From positions 1 through 14,104 of the forward strand of contig JACPSX010000211.1 in NCBI GenBank assembly GCA_016193065.1: 14,104 nt of DNA. Direction: 5' to 3'. The notes under the pieces are model-generated. The model did no database searches. It had not been told where the DNA came from and saw only the letters and a program-made list of their open reading frames with translations. The DNA is from Candidatus Tectimicrobiota bacterium (GTDB lineage Bacteria; JACPSX01). Positions 1 to 8,070 of this stretch are shown here, piece after piece; positions within the stretch are counted from its first letter, which is position 1, and each line of letters begins with the position of its first letter. The translations under genes were made by a program, and so were the position numbers.

Positions 1-268
1 CATGGCGGCGCTGAACTGCGTCGACTATGTGACCCTTTTTTCGGAGCTGACCCCCGAGCGCTTGATTGCTGATCTCAAGCCTGACGTGCTGGCCAAGGGG
101 GCGGACTATACTCGGGAACAGGTCGTGGGCCGCGACATCGTGGAAGCTTACGGAGGAGTCGTCGAACTCATTCCCCTGGTGGAGGGACGTTCCACCAGCG
201 GTCTGGTCCAGGCCATCGTCGAGAGGTACAATAATTCCAGCAAAGGCTCGGGGGCAGCGAACCACTAG
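1..268 (+). CDS. hldE: D-beta-D-heptose 1-phosphate adenylyltransferase (RfaE2/HldE C-terminal domain), 5'-truncated
   Basis: This is the 3' part of a gene that begins before the window. The frame is open from base 2 and ends at TAG 266-268. The visible 88 residues match the end of the cytidylyltransferase-fold RfaE2 domain: an AALNCVDYV segment, then ELTPERLIADLKPDVLAKG, the VVGRDIVEAYGG segment, and IPLVEGRSTSGLV near the end. By family knowledge the enzyme transfers AMP from ATP to D-glycero-beta-D-manno-heptose 1-phosphate in the cytoplasm, making the ADP-heptose precursor of LPS inner core. I cannot tell whether this is a stand-alone RfaE2 or the tail of a bifunctional HldE kinase/adenylyltransferase, because the upstream part is missing; the symbol is therefore provisional. 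The ATG at base 2 is internal to the conserved domain and is not the true start. The stop overlaps the next gene's GTG by one base (TAGTG), suggesting translational coupling. Confidence 0.9.
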   Translation, partial: MAALNCVDYVTLFSELTPERLIADLKPDVLAKGADYTREQVVGRDIVEAYGGVVELIPLVEGRSTSGLVQAIVERYNNSSKGSGAANH

Positions 269-1260
269 TGGGAAAAGAAGCCGGAAAATTCTCCTCTCAG
301 TTTGTCGATCTCTCCAAGGTAAAGACCTATCCCCTGGCGGAGCGCAAAAGCCTGGTGCGCCGCCAGGACCTGGCTCCGGCAGTACGCTGGCGGGAGGTGG
401 ACAGCCTTGCTTTCCTCTTCCCGCAGATTTTAAAGGGGAAGGACCTGAGGGAAGTCCGGGAGGCTATCGTCTCCGCGGTTGCCGGGGGAAAGCCGGTTCT
501 GTGGGGATTGGGGGCCCATGTGATTAAGTGCGGGTTGAGCCCGCTGATCATCGATCTCATGGAGCACGGGGCGGTGAGCTGCCTGGCCATGAACGGGGCC
601 GGGGCCGTGCACGATTTCGAAATGGCTTTTCTGGGCCAGACCTCGGAAGACGTGGCCGCGGAGCTGGAAAGCGGCCGCTTCGGGATGGCCCAGGAGACCG
701 GGGCTTTTCTCAATAATGCCTGGAAACGCTACGTGGGAGAGGGTGTGGGTCTGGGGGAGGCCATGGGCCGGGCCCTGTCGGAACGTCCTCTTCCGCACGG
801 GGAGTTGAGCCTGGTGGGGAACGCCTATCGGCTGGGGATTCCGGTGACCCTCCACGTCGCTTTGGGAACCGACATCGTGCACATGCATCCCGGCGCTGAC
901 GGAGCCGCCATTGGTTTGGGAACCATGAACGATTTCCGGCTGTTCACCGGGGTTCTCTCCGGCATGGGGGACGGCGGGGTTTATCTCAACGTGGGCTCCG
1001 CGGTGGTTCTCCCGGAGGTGTTCTTGAAGGCCGTGAGCCTGGCCCGCAATCTCGGGTATCCGGTGCGAAATTTCACCACGGTAAACCTGGATATGATCTC
1101 TCATTACCGTCCCCAGACCAACGTGGTCCAGCGCCCGACCAGCGCAGGTGGAAAGGGGTACTCCCTGATCGGTCATCACGAGATCATGATCCCGCTCCTC
1201 TACCAGCTTGTGGTTGAAGGACTGGAAAGGGTACGGGGATCCGGAGGCCCGGACCTGTGA
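268..1260 (+). CDS. Deoxyhypusine-synthase-like protein of unknown function (330 aa)
   Basis: The product looks like a divergent bacterial member of the deoxyhypusine synthase (DHS) superfamily, and I cannot assign its substrate. What is visible: GAHVIKCGLSPLIIDLMEHG at about 82-101, then AMNGAGAVHDFEMAF at 107-121 and a TSEDV box. By memory this succession resembles the DHS segment where an SG..(I)..LV motif precedes TAGG.EED. Farther on are IPVTLHVALGTDIVHMHPG (191-209), DGAAIG (211-216), a glycine-rich GGVYLNVGSAVVLPEVFLKA stretch (236-255) and SAGGKGYSLIGHHEI (292-306), whose Lys296 might correspond to the DHS catalytic lysine. In eukaryotes DHS uses NAD and spermidine to modify eIF5A; bacteria lack eIF5A, so the role must differ. 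There is no signal peptide or membrane segment, so it is probably cytoplasmic. The GTG start overlaps the upstream heptose-gene stop by one base, and the stop overlaps purB GTG by four. No strong Shine-Dalgarno is seen, which fits coupled translation. The N-terminal KVKTYPLAERKSLV segment looks like family sequence and supports this start. Confidence 0.72.
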   Translation: MGKEAGKFSSQFVDLSKVKTYPLAERKSLVRRQDLAPAVRWREVDSLAFLFPQILKGKDLREVREAIVSAVAGGKPVLWGLGAHVIKCGLSPLIIDLMEHGAVSCLAMNGAGAVHDFEMAFLGQTSEDVAAELESGRFGMAQETGAFLNNAWKRYVGEGVGLGEAMGRALSERPLPHGELSLVGNAYRLGIPVTLHVALGTDIVHMHPGADGAAIGLGTMNDFRLFTGVLSGMGDGGVYLNVGSAVVLPEVFLKAVSLARNLGYPVRNFTTVNLDMISHYRPQTNVVQRPTSAGGKGYSLIGHHEIMIPLLYQLVVEGLERVRGSGGPDL

Positions 1261-2561
1261 TACCCCGCTACAGCCGGCCCGCCATGACCAGCATCTGGTC
1301 CGATGAGAACAAGTACAGGAAGTGGCTGGAGGTCGAGATCCTGTGCTGCGAAGCCTGGTCCCGCCTGGGTGTGGTTCCCGCCGAGGCCGTGGAGCGGATC
1401 CGCCATCGGGCGCGCTTCGACCCCGGGCGGATTGATGAAATCGAGAAAACCGTAAGGCATGATGTTATTGCATTTTTAACGAATGTGGCGGAATCAGTTG
1501 GAGAAGATTCCCGCTTCATTCATATAGGACTTACTTCCTCCGACCTCCTGGACACGACGTTGGCCCTGCAACTCCGGGAGGCCGCTGATTTGATCCTGGA
1601 GGATCTGGCGCGCCTGGAGGAGGTGCTCGAGCGCCGCGCCCGGGAATACAAGCTCACGCCCGTGATCGGCAGGACCCACGGAATTCACGCCGAGCCTACG
1701 ACGTTCGGCCTGAAACTGGCCCTCTGGTATGCCGATGCCGGGCGCAGCCGGGAGCGCATGGCGCGGGCCCGGGGGGTGATCAACTACGGGAAGATCTCCG
1801 GGGCCGTGGGCACCTTTGCCCACGTGCCGCCGGCCGTTGAGGAGTACGTGTGCCAGCGTCTGGGGCTGCAGCCGGCTCCCATCTCGACACAGATCATTCA
1901 GCGCGACCGGCACGCGGAATTTCTCGCCATGCTGGCCCTGGTGGGCGGCATGGTGGAGAAGGTCGCCACCGAGGTCCGACACTTACAGCGCACGGAGGTC
2001 CTGGAAGCGGAAGAGTTTTTCGCGGAAGGGCAGAAGGGTTCCTCGGCCATGCCCCACAAACGGAATCCGGTCGGTGCCGAGCAGCTCTGTGGCTTGGCTC
2101 GCCTGGTGCGGGGCTACGTGGTTCCCGCTCTGGAAAACGTTCCCCTCTGGCACGAGCGTGACATCAGCCATTCTTCCGTGGAGCGGCTGATCCTGCCGGA
2201 CAGCACGATTGCCGTGGACTACATGCTCTGGCGCCTCGCCGGAATCCTGGACCAGCTTCTGGTTTACCCCGAGCGCATGGCCGGAAATCTGGTCCGCAGT
2301 CAGGGGCTGTTCTTTTCCCAGCGCGTGCTGCTGGCCCTGACTCAGAAGGGATTGTCCCGGGAGGAAGCCTACGGGCTCGTGCAAAGCTGCGCCATGGCGG
2401 CCTGGAGAGGGGAGGGGGAATTCAAGGTTCTGCTCAAGAGAGAACCCGGGATCAGCCGCCACCTCTCGCAGGAGGAAATCGAGGACTGTTTTTCCATGGA
2501 GTTTTTCCTGCGTCATGTGGATACCATCTTTCAACGAGTCTTCGGGGGGAAGGAGAGCTAG
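1257..2561 (+). CDS. purB: Adenylosuccinate lyase
   Basis: PurB acts twice in purine synthesis: it releases fumarate from SAICAR to give AICAR, and from adenylosuccinate to give AMP. The 434 residues are the usual length of the short bacterial form. Visible landmarks are the N-terminal MIPRYSRPAM..IWSDENKY..WL.VE segment, RHDVIAF with His68, FIHIGLTSSD with His89, GRTHGIHAEPTTFG with His141, and the fumarase/aspartase-superfamily signature GSSAMPHKRNP (261-271), whose Ser263 is the expected catalytic base. These positions agree with the Bacillus/Thermotoga numbering as I recall it, so the start is well placed. Translation starts at GTG 1257-1259, overlapping the previous stop as GTGA. Bases 1441-1540 are clearly AT-richer (about 41% GC by hand count) than the rest and use unusual codons such as TTA and TCA. 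They nevertheless encode conserved active-site sequence in frame. The gene sits at the head of the pur run. Confidence 0.97.
   Translation: MIPRYSRPAMTSIWSDENKYRKWLEVEILCCEAWSRLGVVPAEAVERIRHRARFDPGRIDEIEKTVRHDVIAFLTNVAESVGEDSRFIHIGLTSSDLLDTTLALQLREAADLILEDLARLEEVLERRAREYKLTPVIGRTHGIHAEPTTFGLKLALWYADAGRSRERMARARGVINYGKISGAVGTFAHVPPAVEEYVCQRLGLQPAPISTQIIQRDRHAEFLAMLALVGGMVEKVATEVRHLQRTEVLEAEEFFAEGQKGSSAMPHKRNPVGAEQLCGLARLVRGYVVPALENVPLWHERDISHSSVERLILPDSTIAVDYMLWRLAGILDQLLVYPERMAGNLVRSQGLFFSQRVLLALTQKGLSREEAYGLVQSCAMAAWRGEGEFKVLLKREPGISRHLSQEEIEDCFSMEFFLRHVDTIFQRVFGGKES
2550..2555 (+). promoter_or_regulatory. Ribosome binding site that fixes the purC start
   Basis: AAGGAG lies seven bases before GTG 2563, at the very end of purB. 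It favours GTG 2563 over an upstream in-frame ATG at 2515, which would place purC's first 16 codons inside purB with no family match. Confidence 0.7.
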
Positions 2562-2562
2562 G

Positions 2563-3270
2563 GTGGAAAAGAGGCAGAAGATCTATGAGGGCAAGGCGAA
2601 AATCCTCTACACTACGGACGATCCGGATCGAATCATCCAGTACTTCAAAGATGACGCCACGGCGTTCAACGCCCAGAAGAAAGGGACCATCCAGGAAAAG
2701 GGGATCCTCAACAACCGGATCTCATCCCGGCTTTTTACCTATCTGGAAGAGCGGGGGATCCGCACCCACTTCATGCGTCAGTTAAGCGACCGGGAAATGC
2801 TGGTGAAAACTCTGCAAATCGTACCCGTGGAGGTGGTGGTGCGAAACATCATTGCCGGCAGCCTGGCCCAGCGCATGGGGATGCCGGAAGGAGGAGACCT
2901 GAAACTCCCGGTGCTGGAATTTTATTACAAGAAGGATGAGCTGGGCGATCCCATGATCAACGAGAGCCACATTGCCGCCTTCGATCTGGCCAAGCCCCAA
3001 GAGATCTCCGTGATCCGGGAGGTTGCCCTGGCAGTGAACCGGCACCTCACCGCATTTTTTGAGGAAAGGGGGATCCTCCTGGTGGACTTCAAGCTTGAGT
3101 TCGGCCGTCATAAGGGCGAGATTCTTCTGGGAGACGAGATCACCCCGGATGGATGCCGGCTGTGGGACCGGGTCACGCGGGAGAAAATGGACAAGGACCG
3201 TTTCCGGCGGGATCTCGGCAAAGTGGAAGAAGCCTATCAGGAGGTCTACCGGCGGGTATGTCAGTCGTGA
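2563..3270 (+). CDS. purC: Phosphoribosylaminoimidazole-succinocarboxamide synthase (SAICAR synthetase)
   Basis: PurC joins CAIR with aspartate using ATP to make SAICAR, the substrate of the PurB encoded just upstream. From GTG 2563 the protein has 235 residues, the normal bacterial length. It opens with VEKRQKIYEGKAKILY, the expected nucleotide-binding start (KIYEGKAK). It carries DDATAFNAQKKGTI, the first family signature VPVEVVVRNIIAGS (about 87-100), and the second signature LVDFKLEFG (about 163-171) followed by LGDEITPDGCRLWD. An ATG at 2515 is in frame but would overlap purB by 47 bases and adds an unrelated leader, so I rejected it. Only one base separates the purB stop from this start, and a good Shine-Dalgarno (AAGGAG) sits in the purB tail. 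It is presumably on the same transcript as its neighbours. Confidence 0.97.
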   Translation: MEKRQKIYEGKAKILYTTDDPDRIIQYFKDDATAFNAQKKGTIQEKGILNNRISSRLFTYLEERGIRTHFMRQLSDREMLVKTLQIVPVEVVVRNIIAGSLAQRMGMPEGGDLKLPVLEFYYKKDELGDPMINESHIAAFDLAKPQEISVIREVALAVNRHLTAFFEERGILLVDFKLEFGRHKGEILLGDEITPDGCRLWDRVTREKMDKDRFRRDLGKVEEAYQEVYRRVCQS

Positions 3271-3283
3271 AACGGAGACAATG

Positions 3284-3577
3284 ATGAGGGCCAGGGTCTT
3301 TGTCACGCTGAAGCGGTCCGTGCTGGACCCCCAGGGAAAGGCGATCCAGGGGGCTCTGGAGACACTGGGATATCCGGAGGTGGAGGAGGTTCGGGTCGGC
3401 AAGGTCATCGAGATCACCCTGAAGGATGGGGAGAGGTCGGCGGCTCGGGCCCGTCTCGAGGAGATGTGCCGGAGGCTGCTGGCAAATCCCGTAATCGAGG
3501 ATTACCGGGTGGAATTCGAAGCAGAACCGTCGGGCGCCCGTGAGACGGAGCCGACAAGCGCCAAGGATCCCGCATGA
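3284..3577 (+). CDS. purS: Phosphoribosylformylglycinamidine synthase subunit PurS
   Basis: PurS is the small subunit that bridges PurQ and PurL in the three-part FGAM synthase (FGAR + glutamine + ATP to FGAM). The sequence begins [20 protein letters not shown], the classic PurS start, followed by [19 protein letters not shown] and a [13 protein letters not shown] segment. Two adjacent in-frame ATGs exist (3281 and 3284). I chose 3284 because GGAG at 3274-3277 is then six bases away and because family members begin with a single M before K/RARV. The product is 97 residues, somewhat longer than the usual ~80-85; the extra is a polar tail (ending SAKDPA). The stop overlaps the purQ start as ATGA, so the tail-coding bases also hold purQ's upstream signals. 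Confidence 0.95.
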   Translation: MRARVFVTLKRSVLDPQGKAIQGALETLGYPEVEEVRVGKVIEITLKDGERSAARARLEEMCRRLLANPVIEDYRVEFEAEPSGARETEPTSAKDPA

Positions 3578-4290
3578 AGTTTGGAATCGTCGTCTTCCCC
3601 GGATCGAACTGCGATCACGATGCCTACCGCGCCATACGGGAAGGCCTGGGAGAAGAGGCCCGGTTTCTCTGGCACAAAGATCAGTCCCTCGGAGACGTGG
3701 ACTGCCTGATATTACCCGGAGGGTTTTCGTACGGGGACTATCTGCGAGCCGGCGCCATTGCGCGGTTTTCTCCCATTATGGGCGCTGTCACTGAATTTGC
3801 CCGGCGAGGAGGACTGGTTCTGGGCATCTGCAACGGTTTCCAGATCCTTCTTGAAGCGGGCCTGTTGCCGGGTGCCATGCTGCGCAACCGGGCCCTCAAG
3901 TTTGTGTGCCGCTTCGTTTCTTTGCGGGTGGAGAACCGTAACACCCCTTTTACCCACCTGTGCCGCCCCGGCCAGATACTCAAGCTGCCGGTGAAACACG
4001 GGGAAGGCAACTATTTTGCGGACCCCGACACGTTGCGGCTTCTCCAGGAAAGGGACCTCGTGGTCTTGCGGTATTGCACGCCGTCCGGGGAAATCACCGT
4101 GGATGCGAACCCCAATGGGGCGCTGAAGAACATCGCCGGGGTGTGCAATGAGGCCGGCAATGTCTTCGGGCTCATGCCCCACCCCGAGAATGCTTCCGCC
4201 GAGATTCTCGGTTCGGTCGATGGCCTCTTCATTTTCCGATCGATCGTCTCCAGCCTTAAAAAGAGAAGCGATGGATATCAGGTCGCCTGA
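3574..4290 (+). CDS. purQ: Phosphoribosylformylglycinamidine synthase subunit PurQ (glutaminase)
   Basis: PurQ is the class I glutamine amidotransferase that releases ammonia for PurL. Visible features are [20 protein letters not shown] at the start, the oxyanion region [17 protein letters not shown] (48-64), the nucleophile elbow GICNGFQ with Cys86, the HGEGNYF segment (142-148), and the catalytic His203/Glu205 in LMPHPE. All triad residues are present. At 238 residues it is within the range for this stand-alone subunit, with a slightly long basic C-terminus ([12 protein letters not shown]). It starts in an ATGA overlap with purS, as expected for subunits made in fixed proportion. Its end lies 31 bases before the preferred purL start. 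Confidence 0.97.
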   Translation: MKFGIVVFPGSNCDHDAYRAIREGLGEEARFLWHKDQSLGDVDCLILPGGFSYGDYLRAGAIARFSPIMGAVTEFARRGGLVLGICNGFQILLEAGLLPGAMLRNRALKFVCRFVSLRVENRNTPFTHLCRPGQILKLPVKHGEGNYFADPDTLRLLQERDLVVLRYCTPSGEITVDANPNGALKNIAGVCNEAGNVFGLMPHPENASAEILGSVDGLFIFRSIVSSLKKRSDGYQVA

Positions 4291-4306
4291 GGAACCGGCC
4301 AGCGTC

Positions 4307-4313
4307 GAGAGGA
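4307..4313 (+). promoter_or_regulatory. Ribosome binding site that supports the downstream purL start
   Basis: GAGAGGA ends eight bases before ATG 4322. The alternative ATG at 4271, still inside purQ, has only a weak purine run (AGAGAAG) close in front of it. Confidence 0.55.
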
Positions 4314-4321
4314 CAGTGTCG

Positions 4322-6574
4322 ATGACGCCGGAACTCATCGCAGCCCACGGGCTCACGGCGGAGGAGTACCGCATCCTGCGGGAGATTCTGGGCCGGGAGC
4401 CCACATTGACGGAGCTCGGGATCTTTTCCGTCATGTGGAGCGAGCACTGCAGCTACAAGAGTTCCCGGATCTACTTAAAAGAGCTCCCCACCCAGGGGTC
4501 AAACATCCTCCAGGGCCCGGGGGAAAATGCCGGGGTCGTTGATATCGGAGAGGGTCTGGTGGCCGTCTTCAAGATCGAAAGTCACAACCATCCTTCGTTC
4601 ATCGAGCCCTACCAGGGAGCCGCCACGGGAGTGGGGGGGATCCTGCGCGATATTTTCACGATGGGCGCCCGACCGCTGGCTCTGATGGATTCCTTGCGCT
4701 TTGGTCCCCTGGAAGAGCCGCGTAACCGCTACCTCTTGAGCGGAGTCGTGGCGGGAATTGGAGGGTACGGCAACTGCATTGGGGTCCCCACCGTGGGAGG
4801 GGAAACTTATTTCGCGGACTGTTACAGCCATAATCCTCTGGTCAATGTGTTCAATCTGGGAATCGCGCGGCGAGACCGGATTTTTACAGCCCGAGCCGCC
4901 GGTGTCGGCAACCCGGTGATCTATGTGGGCTCGAAAACCGGACGCGATGGAATCCACGGCGCCACCATGGCCTCCGAGTCCTTTCATGAGGGTTCCGAGG
5001 AGCGCCGTCCGACCGTGCAGGTAGGAGACCCCTTCACAGAGAAGCTTCTTCTCGAAGCGTGCCTGGAGATCATGAAGACGGACGCCCTGGTGGGGATTCA
5101 AGACATGGGGGCGGCCGGGCTCACCTGCTCCACCGTGGAGATGGCTGCACGGGGCGAGGTGGGAATCGAGATCGATGTAGCCCGCGTCCCGCAGCGCGAA
5201 GAGGGGATGTCCTCCTACGAGATCATGCTTTCGGAGTCCCAGGAGCGCATGCTCCTGGTCGCCAAGGAAGGCAGGGAAGAAGAAGTCCTCTCCCTCTTTT
5301 CCCGCTGGGATCTCGATGCGGTCGTCATTGGCCGCGTGACCGAGGAGCCCAAGTTGACGGTCCGGGATCGGGGCCGGGTAGTGGCTCAAATTCCCGTCGC
5401 GGCCCTCACCGAGGATGCTCCCTTGTACCGCCGGCCCGTCTCCCGACCCGGGTGGCTCGATGAGCTGGGCCATCTGGATCTCCAGGAAATTCCCGATCTC
5501 CGTGACGGGAACGAAAGCCTGCTGCGCATCGTGGCTTCTCCCAACATCGCAAGTAAGGCCTGGATCTATGAACAGTACGATTATCTGGTGAGGCTGAACT
5601 CCCTCGTACTACCCGGCGCCGACGCGGCTGTCATTCGGGTTCCAGGAACCTCGAAAGCGCTGGCCATGAGCCTGGACGGCAACGGGCGCTTCTGCTACTT
5701 GAATCCGCGCCAGGGAGCCATGCTGGCGGTGGCGGAAGGGGCCCGCAACGTCGTATGCGCCGGTGCCAAACCCCTGGCCATCAGCAACTGCCTCAACTTC
5801 GGCAATCCGGAGAACCCGGAAATCATGTGGCAGTTCGCCGAGGCGGTGCGGGGCATGGGGGACGCCTGCCGCCTCCTGGGCACCCCGGTGACCGGAGGAA
5901 ATGTGAGCTTCTACAACGAGACGGAAGGGAACGGAATTTATCCCACTGTCGTGATCGCCATGGTGGGCTTGCTAGACGATCAGACTCGGGTCCTGACGCC
6001 ATGGTTTCAAAACGACGGAGATGAGATCTTCCTGCTCGGGCCTTTTCGGGAGGAACTGGGAGGAAGTGAATATTTGAACCTCTTTCACCACCTGGTTGCC
6101 GGCCAGGTTCCGTCTATCGATCTGGAGATGGAGAAAAAGGTTCAGGGAGTTTGCCTCCAGACCCACCAGGCCGGCTGGCTCCTCTCCGCCCACGATTGCG
6201 CCGAAGGTGGGCTGGCGGTAGCTCTGGCCGAGTGCTGCATCGGCGGACCCGGTGAACCCCGGGGGGCCCGGATTCACCTTGAAGGCGGGCAGCGGTTGGA
6301 CGGTGTTTTGTACGGCGAAACTCCCTCCCGTCTGGTCCTGACCACGCCTCCGCAGCGCTCCCCGGAAATTGAGGCACTGGCCCGCCACCAGGGGGTCCCT
6401 TGTCTCCGTCTGGGAACCGTCGGGGGAACCTCTTTACAGATCAGGGTCCAGGGGCGCAAGGGAGCCATCAACTTGCCCGTTGCCGAAATCCGGCGCGCCT
6501 GGCAAAATGGTATCCATCAGTATTTTGAGGAACAGTCGATCCGCGATGGCTTGCGGGGGAGGATCCATGGCTGA
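4322..6574 (+). CDS. purL: Phosphoribosylformylglycinamidine synthase subunit PurL (small form)
   Basis: PurL is the ATP-dependent synthetase subunit that makes FGAM from FGAR with ammonia from PurQ. Starting at ATG 4322 it has 750 residues, the size of the small PurL that needs PurS and PurQ. There is no fused glutaminase domain. The N-terminus [16 protein letters not shown] is followed by [18 protein letters not shown] with the conserved His42. Next come [21 protein letters not shown] and IFTMGARP, then [16 protein letters not shown] in the first half. The second AIRS-like half has [39 protein letters not shown] and [15 protein letters not shown]. Alternative in-frame starts are ATG 4271 (17 residues longer, overlapping purQ by 20 bases) and GTG 4316. 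I prefer 4322 for its Shine-Dalgarno and family fit. The stop lies inside the purF start region (8-base overlap). Confidence 0.96.
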   Translation: MTPELIAAHGLTAEEYRILREILGREPTLTELGIFSVMWSEHCSYKSSRIYLKELPTQGSNILQGPGENAGVVDIGEGLVAVFKIESHNHPSFIEPYQGAATGVGGILRDIFTMGARPLALMDSLRFGPLEEPRNRYLLSGVVAGIGGYGNCIGVPTVGGETYFADCYSHNPLVNVFNLGIARRDRIFTARAAGVGNPVIYVGSKTGRDGIHGATMASESFHEGSEERRPTVQVGDPFTEKLLLEACLEIMKTDALVGIQDMGAAGLTCSTVEMAARGEVGIEIDVARVPQREEGMSSYEIMLSESQERMLLVAKEGREEEVLSLFSRWDLDAVVIGRVTEEPKLTVRDRGRVVAQIPVAALTEDAPLYRRPVSRPGWLDELGHLDLQEIPDLRDGNESLLRIVASPNIASKAWIYEQYDYLVRLNSLVLPGADAAVIRVPGTSKALAMSLDGNGRFCYLNPRQGAMLAVAEGARNVVCAGAKPLAISNCLNFGNPENPEIMWQFAEAVRGMGDACRLLGTPVTGGNVSFYNETEGNGIYPTVVIAMVGLLDDQTRVLTPWFQNDGDEIFLLGPFREELGGSEYLNLFHHLVAGQVPSIDLEMEKKVQGVCLQTHQAGWLLSAHDCAEGGLAVALAECCIGGPGEPRGARIHLEGGQRLDGVLYGETPSRLVLTTPPQRSPEIEALARHQGVPCLRLGTVGGTSLQIRVQGRKGAINLPVAEIRRAWQNGIHQYFEEQSIRDGLRGRIHG

Positions 6575-7970
6575 GAAATTCAAAGATGCCTGCGGAGTCT
6601 TCGGCATCTATGGACATCCAGAGGCCGCCAAGATCACGTACCTGGGGCTCCATGCCCTGCAGCACAGGGGACAGGAAAGTTCCGGAATTGTGACCTCGGA
6701 TCAAGAGCGTCTTTACGTGGAGATCGGAATGGGTCTGGTTGCCGACGTTTTTTCCGGTGAGGTCCTGCGGCGGCTCCCTGGTGACATGGCCATCGGCCAT
6801 AACCGGTATTCCACCACGGGAGCAAGCCATATCAAGAACGCACAGCCCTTTGTCGCGGAATACATGCGCGGGGGGCTTGCCATCGCCCATAACGGAAACC
6901 TGGTCAACGCGACCTCCTTGCGCGCGGAACTGGAGGAAAACGGCTCGATTTTCCGCTCGACGAATGACACGGAGGTGATTGCGCACCTCATCGCGGTGTC
7001 CCATCGCAAGCCGTTCCTGGACCGGGTGGTGGAGGCTCTGACCCGGGTCCGGGGAGCCTACTCTCTCCTGTTGATGACCGAGAAAGAACTCATTGCGGCT
7101 CGAGACCCCTATGGATTTCGCCCGCTCTGTTTGGGAGCCCTCGGCGAGGCGCACGTGGTGGCCTCGGAAACCTGCGCGCTCGACCTTATCGAGGCCAGCC
7201 ATGTCCGGGACGTGGAGCCCGGAGAAATCCTCATCATCAACGGGGAAGGGGTCACCTCCATGAAACCCTTCAAGCCCGTGTTTCCCCACCAGTGCATCTT
7301 CGAGTTCGTCTACTTTGCCCGCCCCGACAGCACGATTTTCGGAGAAAACGTCTACCTGGTGCGCCAGGCTCTTGGACGCCAGTTGGCCCGGGAAGCCCCG
7401 GTGGATGCGGACATCGTGGTCCCGGTCCCGGATTCTGGGGTCCCGGCCGCCATGGGGTTTTCGAAGCAGTCCGGGATCCCCTTTGAACTGGGGCTGATTC
7501 GGAACCATTATGTAGGCCGCACCTTCATCGAGCCCCAGCAGTCCATACGGCATTTCGGGGTCAAGATCAAGCTGAACACGGTCCGTCGGCTTGTGGAAGG
7601 CAAGCGGGTGATCGTCATCGATGATTCAATCGTGCGGGGGACCACGAGCCGCAAGATCGTCAGCATGATCCGTGGGGCCGGGGCGCGGGAAGTGCACATG
7701 AGGATCAGCTCCCCGCCGACGACTCACCCCTGCTATTATGGGATCGATACGCCCACCCGTCGCGAGCTCATTGCCGCCTCCCGCAGTTGCGAAGAAATTC
7801 GCCGCTACCTGGAGGTCGACAGCCTGCAATACCTGAGCCTCGACGGCTTGATTTCCGCCGTTGAGGAGGCCACCCACGGCCGCTATTGCTCCGCCTGCTT
7901 CACAGGCCGGTATCCCGTGACCTTCCCCGAAATGGAAGTCCCTCAAGAGCTTGAGTTGCCATTCCGATAA
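6567..7970 (+). CDS. purF: Amidophosphoribosyltransferase (glutamine PRPP amidotransferase), Fe-S type with propeptide
   Basis: PurF makes 5-phosphoribosylamine from PRPP and glutamine, the first committed step of purine synthesis. From ATG 6567 it has 467 residues. Cys9 in [11 protein letters not shown] is the N-terminal nucleophile of the Ntn glutaminase, so an eight-residue propeptide must be removed first. [10 protein letters not shown] and AHNGNLVN are further glutaminase motifs. The phosphoribosyltransferase half has [16 protein letters not shown], the PRPP-binding loop. Four cysteines sit where the Bacillus-type enzyme holds its [4Fe-4S] cluster: Cys243 ([15 protein letters not shown]), Cys389 ([11 protein letters not shown]), and Cys441/Cys444 ([11 protein letters not shown]). 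Such enzymes are known to be oxygen-labile. The start overlaps purL by eight bases and is preceded by GGGGGAGGA. This is the last gene of the pur run; no clear intrinsic terminator follows. Confidence 0.97.
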   Translation: MAEKFKDACGVFGIYGHPEAAKITYLGLHALQHRGQESSGIVTSDQERLYVEIGMGLVADVFSGEVLRRLPGDMAIGHNRYSTTGASHIKNAQPFVAEYMRGGLAIAHNGNLVNATSLRAELEENGSIFRSTNDTEVIAHLIAVSHRKPFLDRVVEALTRVRGAYSLLLMTEKELIAARDPYGFRPLCLGALGEAHVVASETCALDLIEASHVRDVEPGEILIINGEGVTSMKPFKPVFPHQCIFEFVYFARPDSTIFGENVYLVRQALGRQLAREAPVDADIVVPVPDSGVPAAMGFSKQSGIPFELGLIRNHYVGRTFIEPQQSIRHFGVKIKLNTVRRLVEGKRVIVIDDSIVRGTTSRKIVSMIRGAGAREVHMRISSPPTTHPCYYGIDTPTRRELIAASRSCEEIRRYLEVDSLQYLSLDGLISAVEEATHGRYCSACFTGRYPVTFPEMEVPQELELPFR

Positions 7971-7991
7971 GTCCTTTGCAGCGGTTTTTGG

Positions 7992-8020
7992 TTGACTCCA
8001 GGAGCGCAGGACTGTAACCT
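7992..8020 (+). promoter_or_regulatory. Weak candidate sigma-70 promoter for the lytic transglycosylase gene
   Basis: TTGACT (7992-7997) is close to the -35 consensus. With a 17-base spacer the -10 position reads TAACCT (8015-8020), only a 3/6 match. It lies 51 bases before the next start codon. This is a weak guess based on pattern alone. Confidence 0.25.
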
Positions 8021-8057
8021 AGCCGCGATTTGTGCCTAGATCCCAGAACGCGGTAGG
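8018..8057. repeat. Imperfect inverted repeat in the leader of the lytic transglycosylase gene
   Basis: CCTAGCCGCG (8018-8027) pairs with CGCGGTAGG (8049-8057) with one unpaired base, giving a nine-base-pair GC-rich stem around a 21-base loop. An alternative pairing uses CTAGCC (8019-8024) with GGCTAG (8056-8061). No T-run follows, so it is not a standard terminator. It could be an operator, an RNA leader structure or chance. Confidence 0.4.
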
Positions 8058-8070
8058 CTAGCAAAGGGGC

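Noticed and set aside
430-1179. Long open frame on the minus strand opposite the DHS-like gene
   Set aside because: The plus-strand frame shows family motifs; the minus frame is His/Gly/Pro-rich with no recognisable domain, the usual effect of GC-rich codon bias.
4148-4321. Upstream extension of the purL frame into purQ
   Set aside because: It would overlap purQ by over 140 bases and adds residues unlike any PurL; ATG 4322 has a better ribosome binding site.
4499-5473. 324-codon minus-strand frame opposite purL
   Set aside because: PurL motifs run unbroken on the plus strand through this stretch; the antisense product has no family pattern.
6369-6566. Upstream extension of the purF frame into purL
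   Set aside because: It would put 66 residues before the catalytic cysteine, far longer than known PurF propeptides; ATG 6567 has a GGAGGA before it.
6468-7553. 361-codon minus-strand frame opposite purF
   Set aside because: It mirrors strongly conserved PurF coding sequence and has no domain of its own.
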